A stretch of DNA of 64,000 bases from Candidimonas sp. SYP-B2681 (GCF_003971065.1 NZ_RYDV01000006.1:124001-188000), one strand, 5' to 3'. Positions 1-10,184 are shown, counted from the stretch's first letter. Notes: generated by a model not told the origin, from the letters alone. Made by a program: numbers and translations.

Positions 1-233
1 CGGACGTTCAAAATCATTAAGACTATAAATGCGCTTGAGCATAGTGCCTAGTCGGGACGGATCCCGTTGACGGTTAATCGTTTATAAAGGGCACGGCGAA
101 ACAGATCTGTAAAGGAATGCGGCTTGTTCACTGCACCGATGTTATGGTACGGAATATTCTTATGGATATATAGCGAAAATATTCCTATCATCTTGTTCGA
201 AAAAATTCACCATTACACATCACGCCGGAATGC

Positions 234-1136
234 ATGACTCTTAAGCAACTGGAAGCCTTTTTCTGGGCCGCAACCTGCGCCAGCTTCGCCGTCGCGGCGC
301 AACGACTCCATCTGTCAGTATCTACGTTATCTAAACGAATCTCGGAGTTGGAGGCGTCGCTCGGAGAGCCGCTGTTTGATCGCGATACGTATCGAGCTAC
401 CCTGACGGCAACCGGGCATGCCATCCTTCCCCATGTCAGCGCCCTGCTCGACCAGTCTGAAGCGTTGCGACTTATTGTGAAACACGAAGCGGGGCTGCAA
501 GGCCATCTGCGCTTCGGCGTCGGCGAATTGGCGTCGCAGACCTGGTTGCCTCGTTTCATTCGCCTGGCCGTCGAACGCTATCCGGCTCTGCAACTGGAAC
601 CCAATGTAGAAATCGGCAGCACCATGGAGCAGGCGTTGGAAAACGGTGAACTGGATTTCACGCTGGCGGCGGGGTTCTCGTCTCGCCGAAGTATCGTGTC
701 ACGTCCGTTAGGACAAGCGCAGTTTATCTGGGTGGCAGCTCCAATGCTGCTACGCGCGCATCCGGAGCACTCGACGGCACTGCTGCAAATGGCGCCCTTG
801 ATCACGATGCCATCGGGTGCAGGAACGCATCGCATGGTGGAAGAGTGGCTGTCGCGCACAGGCGTCGTGCTTGGACGCAGCCTCACTTGCAATACCTGGA
901 GCGCCGTCTCGGCGCTACTGATCGAAGCCGTCGGTATCGGTTTCCTGCCCCAGGCCTGGGCTGCGCCTTTACTTGCACGCGGGCTTCTTCAATCGATGTC
1001 GGGATGGCCTAAGCTCAAACCGCTGCATTATTCCTTACAGATGCGACGCGACGACACGCGTCCCGTGATGCGCAGCATCCAATCTTTGCTCGAAGAGGTG
1101 GTCGACTTCGGTCTTCCAGTGAGCTTTCTAAACTGA
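234..1136 (+). CDS. LysR-family transcriptional regulator
   Basis: 300-residue protein with the standard LysR layout: an N-terminal winged helix-turn-helix (about residues 1-60, with the recognition-helix pattern AAQRLHLSVSTLSKRISELE) followed by a periplasmic-binding-protein-like effector domain. It is full length for the family. It lies 27 bp upstream of a second LysR gene on the same strand, so the two may share a transcript. The target cannot be read from the sequence; the nearest candidates are the divergent Bug and ThDP-enzyme genes at 2.1-5.0 kb. The 233 bases before it hold no gene I can support. Confidence 0.88.
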   Translation: MTLKQLEAFFWAATCASFAVAAQRLHLSVSTLSKRISELEASLGEPLFDRDTYRATLTATGHAILPHVSALLDQSEALRLIVKHEAGLQGHLRFGVGELASQTWLPRFIRLAVERYPALQLEPNVEIGSTMEQALENGELDFTLAAGFSSRRSIVSRPLGQAQFIWVAAPMLLRAHPEHSTALLQMAPLITMPSGAGTHRMVEEWLSRTGVVLGRSLTCNTWSAVSALLIEAVGIGFLPQAWAAPLLARGLLQSMSGWPKLKPLHYSLQMRRDDTRPVMRSIQSLLEEVVDFGLPVSFLN

Positions 1137-1163
1137 TAATGCACAGGGGCGGCAGACATCACC

Positions 1164-2108
1164 ATGAATCCCATAGCGCTCGAATATTTTGTCAAGATCG
1201 CGGAGTCAGGCAGTATTTCACGCGGTGCCATTGAACTGGGTATCGAGCAGTCCAGCATGACCCGCCATATCGCAAAGCTCGAGGCCGAGTTGAAAGTGCG
1301 CCTTTTCCATCGAAGCGGTCGCGGCGTTGTCTTGACCGACGCCGGCGTCCTGCTGCTGAGCCGCGCCAAGGCCGTGGTCGAGGCGCTAGATGAAACGCGT
1401 AAGCTGGCGGTTACCCTGGCCGACGAGGGCCCGTCACGCTTGGTGATCGCCGCCCAGCCTACGCTGGCACAACGCAGTTTCGCCGCTATTGCTCGATCGA
1501 TGCGGGCCCGCTTTCCCGATACACGCCTGCACATGGTCGAGGCGTTGGGCCACCAACTGATCAACTGGCTGGTGGAAGGAAAAATCGACGTCGCGTTGCT
1601 ATATGTACCGAGTCAGGCAAGCGTGGTCGATGTCGATGTCCTGTTGCATGAGCCCCTGTACTTCGTGGCGCCGCCCGACCGTGCGCCGCTGGGCGCGACG
1701 ACTTCGGTCGCCCACATGTTGAAAAGCCCGCTTATTCTGCCCAGTACTCCGCACGGGCTGCGCGAATTAGCCGAGACGTTGGCCGCGAACTGCAACACGC
1801 GCTTGCAGATCGAGGTGGAATGTGATGGTTCAAACGCCATTATCAAAAACCTGGTTCAGGCAGGCATCGCCTGCACCATACTTCCCTTGGCCACGGTCGC
1901 AGAAGAAGTTGCACAGGGCAATTTACAAGCTGCGAAACTGGTCGAACCGGTTGTAATGCGCGAAATCGCCATCGCTACGGCCCGCAATAGGCCGCCTGTT
2001 ATCAGTCAGTGGGATATCCTGCAGTCGATACGTCAGGTAGTAGGCGACCAAGTCTCGCAAGGAAACTGGCCCGGCGTAACGCCTTACGTCGGGCCTTCCA
2101 AGACTTAA
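1164..2108 (+). CDS. LysR-family transcriptional regulator
   Basis: 314-residue LysR protein. The helix-turn-helix lies at about residues 16-36 (SISRGAIELGIEQSSMTRHI) and a substrate-binding effector domain follows from about residue 90. The N-terminus resembles the Nac/Cbl-like branch by general appearance only. Its stop codon overlaps the stop codon of the convergent Bug gene by three bases. It is a plausible regulator of the Bug / ThDP-enzyme / lyase / MFS unit that follows, because such regulators usually sit beside their targets. Effector unknown. Confidence 0.88.
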   Translation: MNPIALEYFVKIAESGSISRGAIELGIEQSSMTRHIAKLEAELKVRLFHRSGRGVVLTDAGVLLLSRAKAVVEALDETRKLAVTLADEGPSRLVIAAQPTLAQRSFAAIARSMRARFPDTRLHMVEALGHQLINWLVEGKIDVALLYVPSQASVVDVDVLLHEPLYFVAPPDRAPLGATTSVAHMLKSPLILPSTPHGLRELAETLAANCNTRLQIEVECDGSNAIIKNLVQAGIACTILPLATVAEEVAQGNLQAAKLVEPVVMREIAIATARNRPPVISQWDILQSIRQVVGDQVSQGNWPGVTPYVGPSKT

Positions 2109-3094
2109 TTCAGCTTGATGTTTGCCTTGCGTGTGACTTCAGCCCACTTCGCCACCTCGGCCTTCTGAAAAGCGCCCAGCTCGTCGGGGCCTGCACCGGA
2201 GACCGTCATGCCCAGGTTTTTCAGACGCTCTTGTACGGCTGGCTTCTGTAACGCCGCGTGCATGGACTTATACAGTTGGTCGACAATAGGTTTGGGCGTG
2301 CCGGCCGGCGCAAAGACGGCTTGCCAAGACACCACTTCGTAGTCCTTCAGGCCAAGTTCTTTCAGTGGCTTCACGCCAGGCAGCGCATCCGCAGCGGTGC
2401 TGGATGTTACTGCCAGCGCGCGCAGCTGCCCGCCCTCGATTAAAGGAACGGCAGAGGTGATGTTATCGAACAGCATGTCAATGTCGCCCGCGACCAGGGC
2501 CTGCAACGATGGACTGCTGCCCTTGTACGGCACATGAAGCATCTGTGCGCCGATGGTTCCGGCAAAGAGCGCGCCCGCCAGATGCTGGGATGACCCCACC
2601 CCTGACGAACCGTAAGTGAGACCCTCTTTCTTTGCGCGCGCTTTGGCGATCAGATCGGCCACCGACTTGATGTCGCTATCTGCGCGCACGACCAGGACAT
2701 TAGGCAGAGTGCCCGTCAGGATGATGGGGCTGAACGAGGTGACGGGATCGTAGCCGATGGAAGGATAGATACTGACATTGATGGCGTGAGAACTGATGGT
2801 TCCACCAACCAGGGTGTAGCCATCCGGCTTGGCGCGCGACGCATAGGCCGATCCCAGACTGCCCCCGGTTCCCGGCTTATTTTCGACCACTACCGGGACG
2901 CCCAGTGTCTCGCTAAGGCTTTGACTGTAGGTGCGCCCGAGAATATCGGTAGCCCCGCCAGGCGCGAAAGGTACGACATAGGTAATTGGTTTGCTTGGCC
3001 ACTTGTCCGCCGCAGCCGCCGGTGTCAAGGAAGCCGCCCCCAATGCGAGCGCGCCCAGCATGGAGAAAAAGAAGGTTTTTTGGGGATTTCTCAT
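2105..3094 (-). CDS. Bug-family TTT periplasmic substrate-binding protein (orphan)
   Basis: 329 residues: a signal peptide ending near AAAAD at about residue 28, then the Bug/TctC hallmarks WPSKPITYVVPFAPGGATD, the AKPDGYT motif and TYGSSGVGSSQH. The start at 3094 is chosen because GGAGA lies 10 bases upstream; an in-frame ATG at 3133 would add 13 residues and spoil the signal peptide. It should bind a carboxylated ligand in the periplasm. No membrane subunits are adjacent. It faces away from the ThDP-enzyme gene across a 213-bp divergent promoter. It resembles the Bug protein at 23857: both have a GG.I.SHAIN segment. Confidence 0.92.
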   Translation of the reverse strand: MRNPQKTFFFSMLGALALGAASLTPAAAADKWPSKPITYVVPFAPGGATDILGRTYSQSLSETLGVPVVVENKPGTGGSLGSAYASRAKPDGYTLVGGTISSHAINVSIYPSIGYDPVTSFSPIILTGTLPNVLVVRADSDIKSVADLIAKARAKKEGLTYGSSGVGSSQHLAGALFAGTIGAQMLHVPYKGSSPSLQALVAGDIDMLFDNITSAVPLIEGGQLRALAVTSSTAADALPGVKPLKELGLKDYEVVSWQAVFAPAGTPKPIVDQLYKSMHAALQKPAVQERLKNLGMTVSGAGPDELGAFQKAEVAKWAEVTRKANIKLN

Positions 3095-3197
3095 AATGTG
3101 CTGTCTCCGATTTTTTTGGTTGTAGTGCCTCATTGTGCATCATCCGCAGGCAGTAATGCGGTGATTCTATCGGTTGGCGCGAATTTGGCTCCATGTG

Positions 3198-3216
3198 ATT
3201 TCTTCATATCAGAAAT
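3198..3216. promoter_or_regulatory. Dyad with LysR-box spacing in a divergent promoter
   Basis: ATTTCT and AGAAAT form a perfect 6-bp inverted repeat around a 7-base spacer, matching the T-N11-A pattern of LysR operators. It lies between the divergent Bug gene (start 3094) and ThDP-enzyme gene (start 3308). Function is inferred from position and symmetry only. Confidence 0.4.
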
Positions 3217-3307
3217 GACCCCGCCGCAATATCGGAAAGCGACGAAGTCTCTATACACTGCTTCGCCAGCCTGCCTAAGGGCACATCGAATGACTAAGGA
3301 GATTCAC

Positions 3308-5002
3308 ATGAGGGATGCCATTGCATCAGCGGACCATGCCGTCAACATGGCGCTTGCGCCGCGAAGTGGCGGCCGAGCCATCGTCGACGCTCTACGTGCG
3401 CATGGTTCAGACCGCGTGTTCTGCGTACCCGGAGAAAGCTACCTGGAAGTGCTCGATGCGCTTTACGATACGCCGGAAATTGAACTGATCGTCGCCAAAC
3501 ATGAAGGCGCCGCCGCCAACATGGCCGAGGCCGATGGCAAGTTGACCGGACGTCCCGGAATCTGCATGGTGACCCGCGGCCCGGGCGCGACGCAGGCAAG
3601 CATCGGCGTGCACATCGCACAGCAAGATTCCACGCCTATGATCCTGTTCGTAGGTCAGATCGCCAGGAATCACGTAGGCCGCGAAGCGTTTCAGGAAGTC
3701 GACTATCAGGCCATGTTCGGCTCGCTGGCCAAGTGGGTGGTGGAAATCAATGATGCCGATCGCATCCCCGAAATCCTGGCCCGCGCCTTTCATACCGCCG
3801 TATCCGGCCGTCCGGGACCGGTGGTGATCTCGCTTCCCGAGGACATGCTGGTCGATATCTGTCACACGCCACCGTGCATCGCGACGCCGCTGCAAACGCC
3901 AGCCTTGGCGGCAGAGACGCTGGATACGATTACCCTGGCACTTAGGCAGTCCAAACGACCGCTGGTAATGGTCGGCGGCCCCAACTGGAACGAGACCGCA
4001 CGTCACGATCTGGCCACATTTCTTCAGCGCTGGAAATTGCCGGTCGCTTGCGCTTTCCGGCGCCAGGATCTCATCGACAACCGCGACCCCCATTATGCCG
4101 GCCACCTGAGCCTGGGCATGAATCCCAAGCTGGCGCAGCGGATCCGGGAAGCCGATCTGATTCTTGCCATCGGAACGCGCCTGGGCGACGTGATGACTGA
4201 CGCATACGGTTTACTGGTCCCGCCGCAGATCCAGCAGAAACTGATACACATCCATGCCGACGCCGGCGAACTGGGACGCGTTTACCAGGCTGATCTGGCA
4301 GCGCATGCCGCTGTCGACCGCGCCCTTGCGGACCTTGCTCGCGCTGCAGCACCTGCTGAGCCCTCTTGGTCGGAATGGACCCGAGCCGCCCGAATCGAAC
4401 ACGAGTCCTTCAGCGCCGCGCCGGCATTGCCTGCCACTCACAATGGCGTAGACATGACCGCGGTTATTAAGCACTTGTCCAAGGTTTTGCCAGACAATGC
4501 CGTCCTGACCAACGGCGCAGGGAATTATTCCGTCTGGCTGCACCGCTTCTATGAATACCGCACAGGACGCACCGAGCTGGCGCCCACTTGCGGCGCAATG
4601 GGTTACGGCTTACCTGCCGCGGTCGCAGCGGCGTTACGTGACAAAACACGAACCGTTGTATGCCTCGCCGGCGATGGCTGCTTCCTGATGTACCCGCAAG
4701 AACTGGCAACCGCTGCCGAGTATGGCGCCTCGCTGATTGTGCTGGTGGTCAATAACGGCATGTACGGCACGATTCGAATGCACCAGGAACGAGAATACCC
4801 AGGCCGCATCAGCGGCACACGCCTTCAGGGCCCTGACTACGTTGCGCTCGCTCGATCGTTTGGCGCCTATGCGGAACGGGTAACAGACACAGACGATTTT
4901 GCCGCTGCTTTCCTGCGCGCCCAAGATACAGGCGGCCTGGCCTTGCTGGAACTTCGCACGGATCCGCGCCAGATAACACCAGCGATGCGCCTCGCAGACT
5001 AA
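3308..5002 (+). CDS. ThDP-dependent enzyme, acetolactate synthase / benzoylformate decarboxylase-like
   Basis: 564 residues with the three domains of the pyruvate oxidase / acetolactate synthase superfamily. The Pyr domain has the activating glutamate in VAKHEGAAANMAEADG (E66). A central Rossmann-like domain follows. The PP domain has the ThDP/Mg motif GDG at about 455-457 and NN about 27 residues later. The start at 3308 follows AAGGAGA; a longer frame reaching back to 2786 lies antisense to the Bug gene and is rejected. No regulatory subunit gene is adjacent, so this is probably a catabolic 2-oxo acid decarboxylase or lyase, not biosynthetic IlvB. A DapA-family gene follows after 29 bp, suggesting an operon. 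Substrate not resolvable. Confidence 0.88.
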   Translation: MRDAIASADHAVNMALAPRSGGRAIVDALRAHGSDRVFCVPGESYLEVLDALYDTPEIELIVAKHEGAAANMAEADGKLTGRPGICMVTRGPGATQASIGVHIAQQDSTPMILFVGQIARNHVGREAFQEVDYQAMFGSLAKWVVEINDADRIPEILARAFHTAVSGRPGPVVISLPEDMLVDICHTPPCIATPLQTPALAAETLDTITLALRQSKRPLVMVGGPNWNETARHDLATFLQRWKLPVACAFRRQDLIDNRDPHYAGHLSLGMNPKLAQRIREADLILAIGTRLGDVMTDAYGLLVPPQIQQKLIHIHADAGELGRVYQADLAAHAAVDRALADLARAAAPAEPSWSEWTRAARIEHESFSAAPALPATHNGVDMTAVIKHLSKVLPDNAVLTNGAGNYSVWLHRFYEYRTGRTELAPTCGAMGYGLPAAVAAALRDKTRTVVCLAGDGCFLMYPQELATAAEYGASLIVLVVNNGMYGTIRMHQEREYPGRISGTRLQGPDYVALARSFGAYAERVTDTDDFAAAFLRAQDTGGLALLELRTDPRQITPAMRLAD

Positions 5003-5031
5003 GGCAATTCCTCTCTTTACAAAGGAACAAT

Positions 5032-5958
5032 ATGACAATCGGCATTTCAAATTCGTTGCGCGAGGCGTTCACCGGAATATCGGGAATACTGGTAACCCCC
5101 TTCGATGCCAATGACAAGATCGCGCCCACGAAACTGCGTCCGATTCTCGATCGGGCGATCGAGGCCAACGTCGACATCATGGTGATCAACGGCAACACCA
5201 GTGAGTTCTATGCTCTGCAAGAAGCCGAAGCTCAAGCCATGATGGAGGCCGTCACTGAAATGGCTGCCGGCCGCGTGCCTGTTGTCAACGGTGTAGGGCG
5301 CAGCGTGCATGAAGCTTGCGCCCTGGCCCGAGCCTCGAAACTGGCCGGCGTCGACGCGATCATGGTGCATCAACCGCCCGATCCCTTTGTCTCGCCGCGC
5401 GGACTTTTCGATTACGTTCAGCGCGTTGCGGACGCGGCCGATGGGCTTCCTGTCATGCTCTACTTGCGCAATGACGCAATCGGCATCGACGCGATTGTGC
5501 GCCTGACCGAGATTCCTGCTGTTGCCGGCGTGAAATGGGCAGCACCTAGCCCCATGAAACTGGCGCAAGCCATACAACGTGCCGATCCCAACATCGTCTG
5601 GGTCGGGGGCCTGGCCGAAACCTGGGCGCCCGCCCTGTGTGCGGTAGGCGCGCAAGGATTCACGTCCGGGCTCATCAATATATGGCCAACTCAATCCGTT
5701 GCTATCCTGCAAGCGTTACGTATCAACGACTATCCAGGCGCAATGCGGCTTATCCGCCAAATAGAGGAATTTGAAACGATTCGCACGGAGGAACTGAACG
5801 GCACTAATGTTACCGGCGTCAAGGCGGCGCTTCAGCTTATTGGGGAGGATTGCGGCCCAACACGGCCGCCAGCCGCCTGGCCTCTAACCGCAGAGCAACA
5901 AGAAAGGCTGCAGAAACTGGTCAGGACCTGGGGCATCAACCGGTCTCCTTCTGCATAA
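5032..5958 (+). CDS. DapA-family (dihydrodipicolinate synthase-like) lyase
   Basis: 308-residue class I aldolase-family TIM barrel. The Schiff-base lysine is in AGVKWAA (about residue 163) and the catalytic tyrosine is in MLYLRN (about residue 144). The N-terminal GILVTPFD and the INGNTSEFY segment (the GTTGE position) are typical. The N-acetylneuraminate lyase / DHDPS superfamily includes lysine-biosynthetic DapA and many sugar-acid and keto-acid lyases. Context beside a ThDP enzyme, Bug receptor and MFS carrier favours a catabolic lyase or dehydratase over DapA. The AAAGGAAC ribosome-binding site is 5 bases before the start. Confidence 0.87.
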   Translation: MTIGISNSLREAFTGISGILVTPFDANDKIAPTKLRPILDRAIEANVDIMVINGNTSEFYALQEAEAQAMMEAVTEMAAGRVPVVNGVGRSVHEACALARASKLAGVDAIMVHQPPDPFVSPRGLFDYVQRVADAADGLPVMLYLRNDAIGIDAIVRLTEIPAVAGVKWAAPSPMKLAQAIQRADPNIVWVGGLAETWAPALCAVGAQGFTSGLINIWPTQSVAILQALRINDYPGAMRLIRQIEEFETIRTEELNGTNVTGVKAALQLIGEDCGPTRPPAAWPLTAEQQERLQKLVRTWGINRSPSA

Positions 5959-6090
5959 AAGTGTCGAGCCTGCACCTGCTATTCAGGTATAGTTTCCAAT
6001 GTTGTGCAGTGCTACTAAGCGCATAAAAAATTGGCCCGCCTGACAATACATAAACGACATCGGGCATTAGAGACATCGCAGGAGACAGAA

Positions 6091-7353
6091 GTGGCGGCAA
6101 ACCCTATGGGCAGGTGGTATTTTGGATGGAATATCGTCGCCGCGGCAACGATCTTGACGTTGCTGACTGTTGGCATGCGCATGGGTATCGGGCCTTTTTT
6201 CCTGCCGATGGCCGACGACCTGGGATTCAGTCGCAGCCTGCTCTCTGGCATCATTGCGATCGGCATGCTGTGTTATGGCCTGGGCATGCCGCTGGCCGGT
6301 TATTTGGTGGCCAGGCACGGCACCCGACCGGTCCTATTGCTGGGCAACGCTGTGGTCGTGGCGGCATGCATCTGGACCGTCAACGCCCGCGACCCGCTAA
6401 GCTTCTTGCTGTCGTTCGGCATACTGTTGTCATTGGGTCTTGCCCTGGCCAGCCCGGTTACGCTGACGCCGGTACTGACCAAGTGGTTCATCCGTCGTCG
6501 TGGCATGGCGCTGTTTTTTCTGTCCACCGGTTCGATGGCCGGGATCGCCATCATGACGCCGCTATTGAATATGGCCATTCAGACAGCAGGCTGGCAGGCG
6601 ACGATCATCGGCTTTGCCGCAATATATACCGTGATCACGGTGCCCATGATCCTATTCGTGATTCGTGACGACGCACCGATGCACGGCGATCAAACGCCTG
6701 AATTCGTCGCCGCTCAATCCGGCAAGCCGCGTGTCCAGCCAGAAAGCCTGAAATTGCGCGAAGCCCTGCGTACTGCACCATTCTGGAAGATCACCCTTGG
6801 CCTGTTCGCCTGTGGATTCAGCATGAATTTATTGGGTACCCACGGCGTTCCCATGCTGATGGACCATGGCTTCGATGCCTCGACGAGTTCCATGGGCGTA
6901 GGGCTGATAGGCCTGGTGGCTATTTTCAGTACGCTGGTGCTTGGCCGCATTTCAGACATCGTGCCACGCAAAAAGCTCCTGGCGGTCATTTACTTTGTCC
7001 GTGGCCTGGGTTTTTTTGGTCTGTTGCTCGCAGGTGCCCATTGGGAACTCTACGCTACCGCTGCGCTGGGTGGCATTGTCTGGGCCGGCAGCATTGCCAT
7101 GTCGTCGGCCATCCTGGCCGATATCTACGGGGTGCGGCTGGTCGGTGTGCTTTATGGCTGCGCGTACCTGGGTCATCAGGTTGGCGCCATGATCAGCTCT
7201 TGGCTGGGCGGCTGGGGTTACGAAGCGTTCGGAACCCACTGGATCGCATTCGGCAGCGCAGGTGGCCTACTGATCATTGCCGCCGCGATTGTGCTGTTTT
7301 TGCCTCCCAAAGAGTTCACCCTTACGGCACGACCATTGGCGGCTTCCCACTAG
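6091..7353 (+). CDS. MFS transporter
   Basis: About 420 residues with about 12 hydrophobic membrane segments and the MFS loop 2-3 signature GYLVARHGTRPV, repeated in the second half as GRISDIVPRKKL. It resembles the monocarboxylate / oxalate-formate antiporter-like branch, by appearance only. I start it at GTG 6091, preceded by GGAGA at 6081-6085; an in-frame TTG at 6031 has no good ribosome-binding site. It follows the DapA-family gene by 132 bp on the same strand and may import or export the substrate of the ThDP-enzyme / lyase pair. Confidence 0.86.
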   Translation: MAANPMGRWYFGWNIVAAATILTLLTVGMRMGIGPFFLPMADDLGFSRSLLSGIIAIGMLCYGLGMPLAGYLVARHGTRPVLLLGNAVVVAACIWTVNARDPLSFLLSFGILLSLGLALASPVTLTPVLTKWFIRRRGMALFFLSTGSMAGIAIMTPLLNMAIQTAGWQATIIGFAAIYTVITVPMILFVIRDDAPMHGDQTPEFVAAQSGKPRVQPESLKLREALRTAPFWKITLGLFACGFSMNLLGTHGVPMLMDHGFDASTSSMGVGLIGLVAIFSTLVLGRISDIVPRKKLLAVIYFVRGLGFFGLLLAGAHWELYATAALGGIVWAGSIAMSSAILADIYGVRLVGVLYGCAYLGHQVGAMISSWLGGWGYEAFGTHWIAFGSAGGLLIIAAAIVLFLPPKEFTLTARPLAASH

Positions 7354-7619
7354 ATAGTAGGCCTTACCTAACTTAGTCCCATTGCCATGGTGGCTGTCTG
7401 TGACGAAGCCACCGGGAACAGCTTGCTTTACCTGGCAGCCCAGCGCGCTCTGGGCGCCATAACCACCGCGCAGCGGTGCCATCCGCTCGTAAACCCAACT
7501 CCCGTCCGGGCTAACGCTTGATCAGCAGCGCTGATGGCTGCCCTTGCGCGTTTTCCACGTACTGACGCCTTCGTCATGCCGCCGTAATAAAGCGTGACTA
7601 CCATGGTCTCTTGATTCGA
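7354..7619. other. Intergenic region upstream of ptx operon
   Basis: This 266-base stretch and the dyad after it make up the 314-base gap between the MFS gene and ptxA. I see no supportable gene. A minus-strand frame at 7428-7721 overlaps the ptxA start and has no recognisable motif. The right-hand end is A/T-rich and is the likely promoter area for ptxA. Confidence 0.5.
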
Positions 7620-7652
7620 TTTTGTAATCGCTAAGCCAGATTGATTACAAAA
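7620..7652. promoter_or_regulatory. Perfect 10-bp inverted repeat, candidate ptx operator
   Basis: TTTTGTAATC at 7620-7629 and its exact reverse complement GATTACAAAA at 7643-7652 flank a 13-base spacer. The right arm ends 15 bases before the ptxA ATG at 7668. The symmetry and A/T-rich arms suit a protein-binding operator overlapping or just downstream of the promoter. The binder is unknown; PtxE is the local candidate. I did not see a convincing tandem PHO box in the same gap. Confidence 0.55.
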
Positions 7653-7667
7653 AACCGCGAGAGGACC

Positions 7668-8456
7668 ATGATCCAACTTAACAATGTTTCCGTGCAGTTT
7701 GGTGCAGTCGTCGCGCTGCATCCCACGTCAATACATTTCAGGCAAGGCGAATTTACCGTCTTGCTGGGTGCCTCTGGTGCCGGTAAATCTACGTTACTGC
7801 GCTGCCTGAACCTGATGCATCCACTTCATCAAGGAACTGTCGTCACATCGCTAGGGCCCTTGGTGAATCGGACAGTGCTTCAACAACATCGTCGCCAGAC
7901 CGGCATGATCTTCCAGCAACATCAGCTTATTGCCAGGCTCAGCTCGCTGCAAAACGTGATGATGGGGCGGCTCGGGTATCACTCGGTCTGGCGCAGCATG
8001 TTTCCCTTATCGCGAGAAGAGCAAACCATCGGGCTGCAGAGCCTTGAGCGGGTTGGTTTACTGCACAAGGCCATGGCGCGCATCGACGCGCTGAGCGGCG
8101 GACAACAACAACGAGTAGGCATTGCACGGGCGTTGGCCCAACAGCCGCGGTTGATGTTGGCGGACGAGCCCGTGGCCAGTCTTGATCCGGCGACAGCCGA
8201 TAAGGTCATGACCCTTTTGCACCGGATTTGCAAAGAAGATGGGATCTCCGCGGTTGTAAGCCTGCATCAGGTTGATTTGGCCAAACGCTATGCCGACCGA
8301 ATTGTCGGACTTGCCCAAGGTCGGGTTGTGTTCGATGCCGCGCCCGACGCACTGACCTCGACGAATGTCGCTGAACTTTACCAAGCAAGAGATCCGAGCA
8401 TCGAGCGCGACACGCGTTCTAACGGTATCCCGCTAGTCCCCGCTGTTTCCTCCTGA
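7668..8456 (+). CDS. ptxA: Phosphite ABC transporter, ATP-binding protein PtxA
   Basis: 262-residue ABC ATPase of the PhnC/PtxA type that powers phosphite uptake at the inner face of the membrane. Walker A is GASGAGKST at residues 34-42, the Q-loop FQQHQL is at about residue 83, the signature is LSGGQQQR, and Walker B is LMLADEP. The start at 7668 is preceded by GAGAGG; an upstream in-frame TTG at 7641 lies inside the inverted repeat and is rejected. By sequence alone it could be called phnC, but the linked ptxD and the absence of C-P lyase genes assign it to phosphite. It is the first gene of a five-gene operon. Confidence 0.9.
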   Translation: MIQLNNVSVQFGAVVALHPTSIHFRQGEFTVLLGASGAGKSTLLRCLNLMHPLHQGTVVTSLGPLVNRTVLQQHRRQTGMIFQQHQLIARLSSLQNVMMGRLGYHSVWRSMFPLSREEQTIGLQSLERVGLLHKAMARIDALSGGQQQRVGIARALAQQPRLMLADEPVASLDPATADKVMTLLHRICKEDGISAVVSLHQVDLAKRYADRIVGLAQGRVVFDAAPDALTSTNVAELYQARDPSIERDTRSNGIPLVPAVSS

Positions 8457-9341
<885 letters not shown>

Positions 9342-9358
9342 TAGTTGGGCACGCCTCC

Positions 9359-10156
9359 ATGCAAGTTGAATTCGATCACCTATTAGTACAGCAGCGACGC
9401 AGCTGGAATCGATCTTTGGCACAAATAGCCTCGATCGCGATAGTCGTCATTGGCTGCTTGTATTACGTCGGCGTATTCGACGCCGAACGCCTGAGCGAAG
9501 GCGTGCCCAGTTTATTCAGTCTTATCGGAGAAATGTTCCCACCCGACTTCAGTCAGATCACCAGCTGGACCCGGCCTTTGCTGGACACTCTCGCAATGAG
9601 CGTGGCGGGCACCGCCATTGCCGTTGTGTTGTCGATCCCCATTGCGATCCTGGCGGCTCGAAATACCAGTCCCCATCCAGCTGTTTATCAGTTAGCGCGC
9701 GGCTTACTGAACTTGTTGCGATCGATACCGGAACTAATCATGGGGATTATTTTCGTGGCCGCCGTAGGCTTCGGCGCCCTGCCCGGGGTGCTCGCGCTGG
9801 GACTACATTCTATCGGGATGGTCGGAAAGTTTTTCGCCGAAGCCATCGAGCACGCCGATCAGGCGCCCGTGGAAGCCGCCCGAGCCGCCGGTTGCAGTCC
9901 CCTGCAAGTTATTTTGCATGGCATCTTTCCCCAAGTATTGCCCCAGATGGCCGATACGGCGATTTACCGCTGGGAGTACAACTTCCGTGCCTCAACGGTA
10001 ATGGGCATGGTTGGCGCAGGGGGAATAGGGTTCGAATTAATGGGTTCGCTGCGCATTATGCAGTATCAGGAAGTATCGGCAATTCTGATCGTCATTCTGG
10101 CCATGGTCACCCTCGTAGATGCAATGAGCTCGGGCTTACGCAGTAAATTCAAGTAA
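9359..10156 (+). CDS. ptxC: Phosphite ABC transporter permease PtxC
   Basis: 265-residue inner-membrane permease of the PhnE/PtxC family. It has a hydrophobic segment near residues 22-40 and then the binding-protein-dependent transport domain (about 70-260). The cytoplasmic coupling (EAA) loop is recognisable as [21 protein letters not shown], followed by the [10 protein letters not shown] and GAGGIGFEL segments typical of PhnE. It forms the membrane channel with PtxA bound to it and PtxB as donor. It is placed between ptxB and ptxD with short gaps, so co-transcribed. Confidence 0.9.
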   Translation: MQVEFDHLLVQQRRSWNRSLAQIASIAIVVIGCLYYVGVFDAERLSEGVPSLFSLIGEMFPPDFSQITSWTRPLLDTLAMSVAGTAIAVVLSIPIAILAARNTSPHPAVYQLARGLLNLLRSIPELIMGIIFVAAVGFGALPGVLALGLHSIGMVGKFFAEAIEHADQAPVEAARAAGCSPLQVILHGIFPQVLPQMADTAIYRWEYNFRASTVMGMVGAGGIGFELMGSLRIMQYQEVSAILIVILAMVTLVDAMSSGLRSKFK

Positions 10157-10184
10157 AAAAAACCACTATAAAAAGGTAGGCTTT

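Noticed and set aside
2786-3307. Upstream extension of the ThDP-enzyme frame by 174 codons
   Set aside because: It lies antisense to the Bug gene start and signal peptide and across the divergent promoter; AAGGAGA directly before ATG 3308 gives a much better start.
3407-4105. 232-codon minus-strand frame inside the ThDP-enzyme gene
   Set aside because: No family features, and the opposite strand encodes a complete well-recognised enzyme; high GC makes long antisense frames common here.
7428-7721. 97-codon minus-strand frame in the gap before ptxA
   Set aside because: It overlaps the ptxA start and the inverted repeat and shows no recognisable motif.
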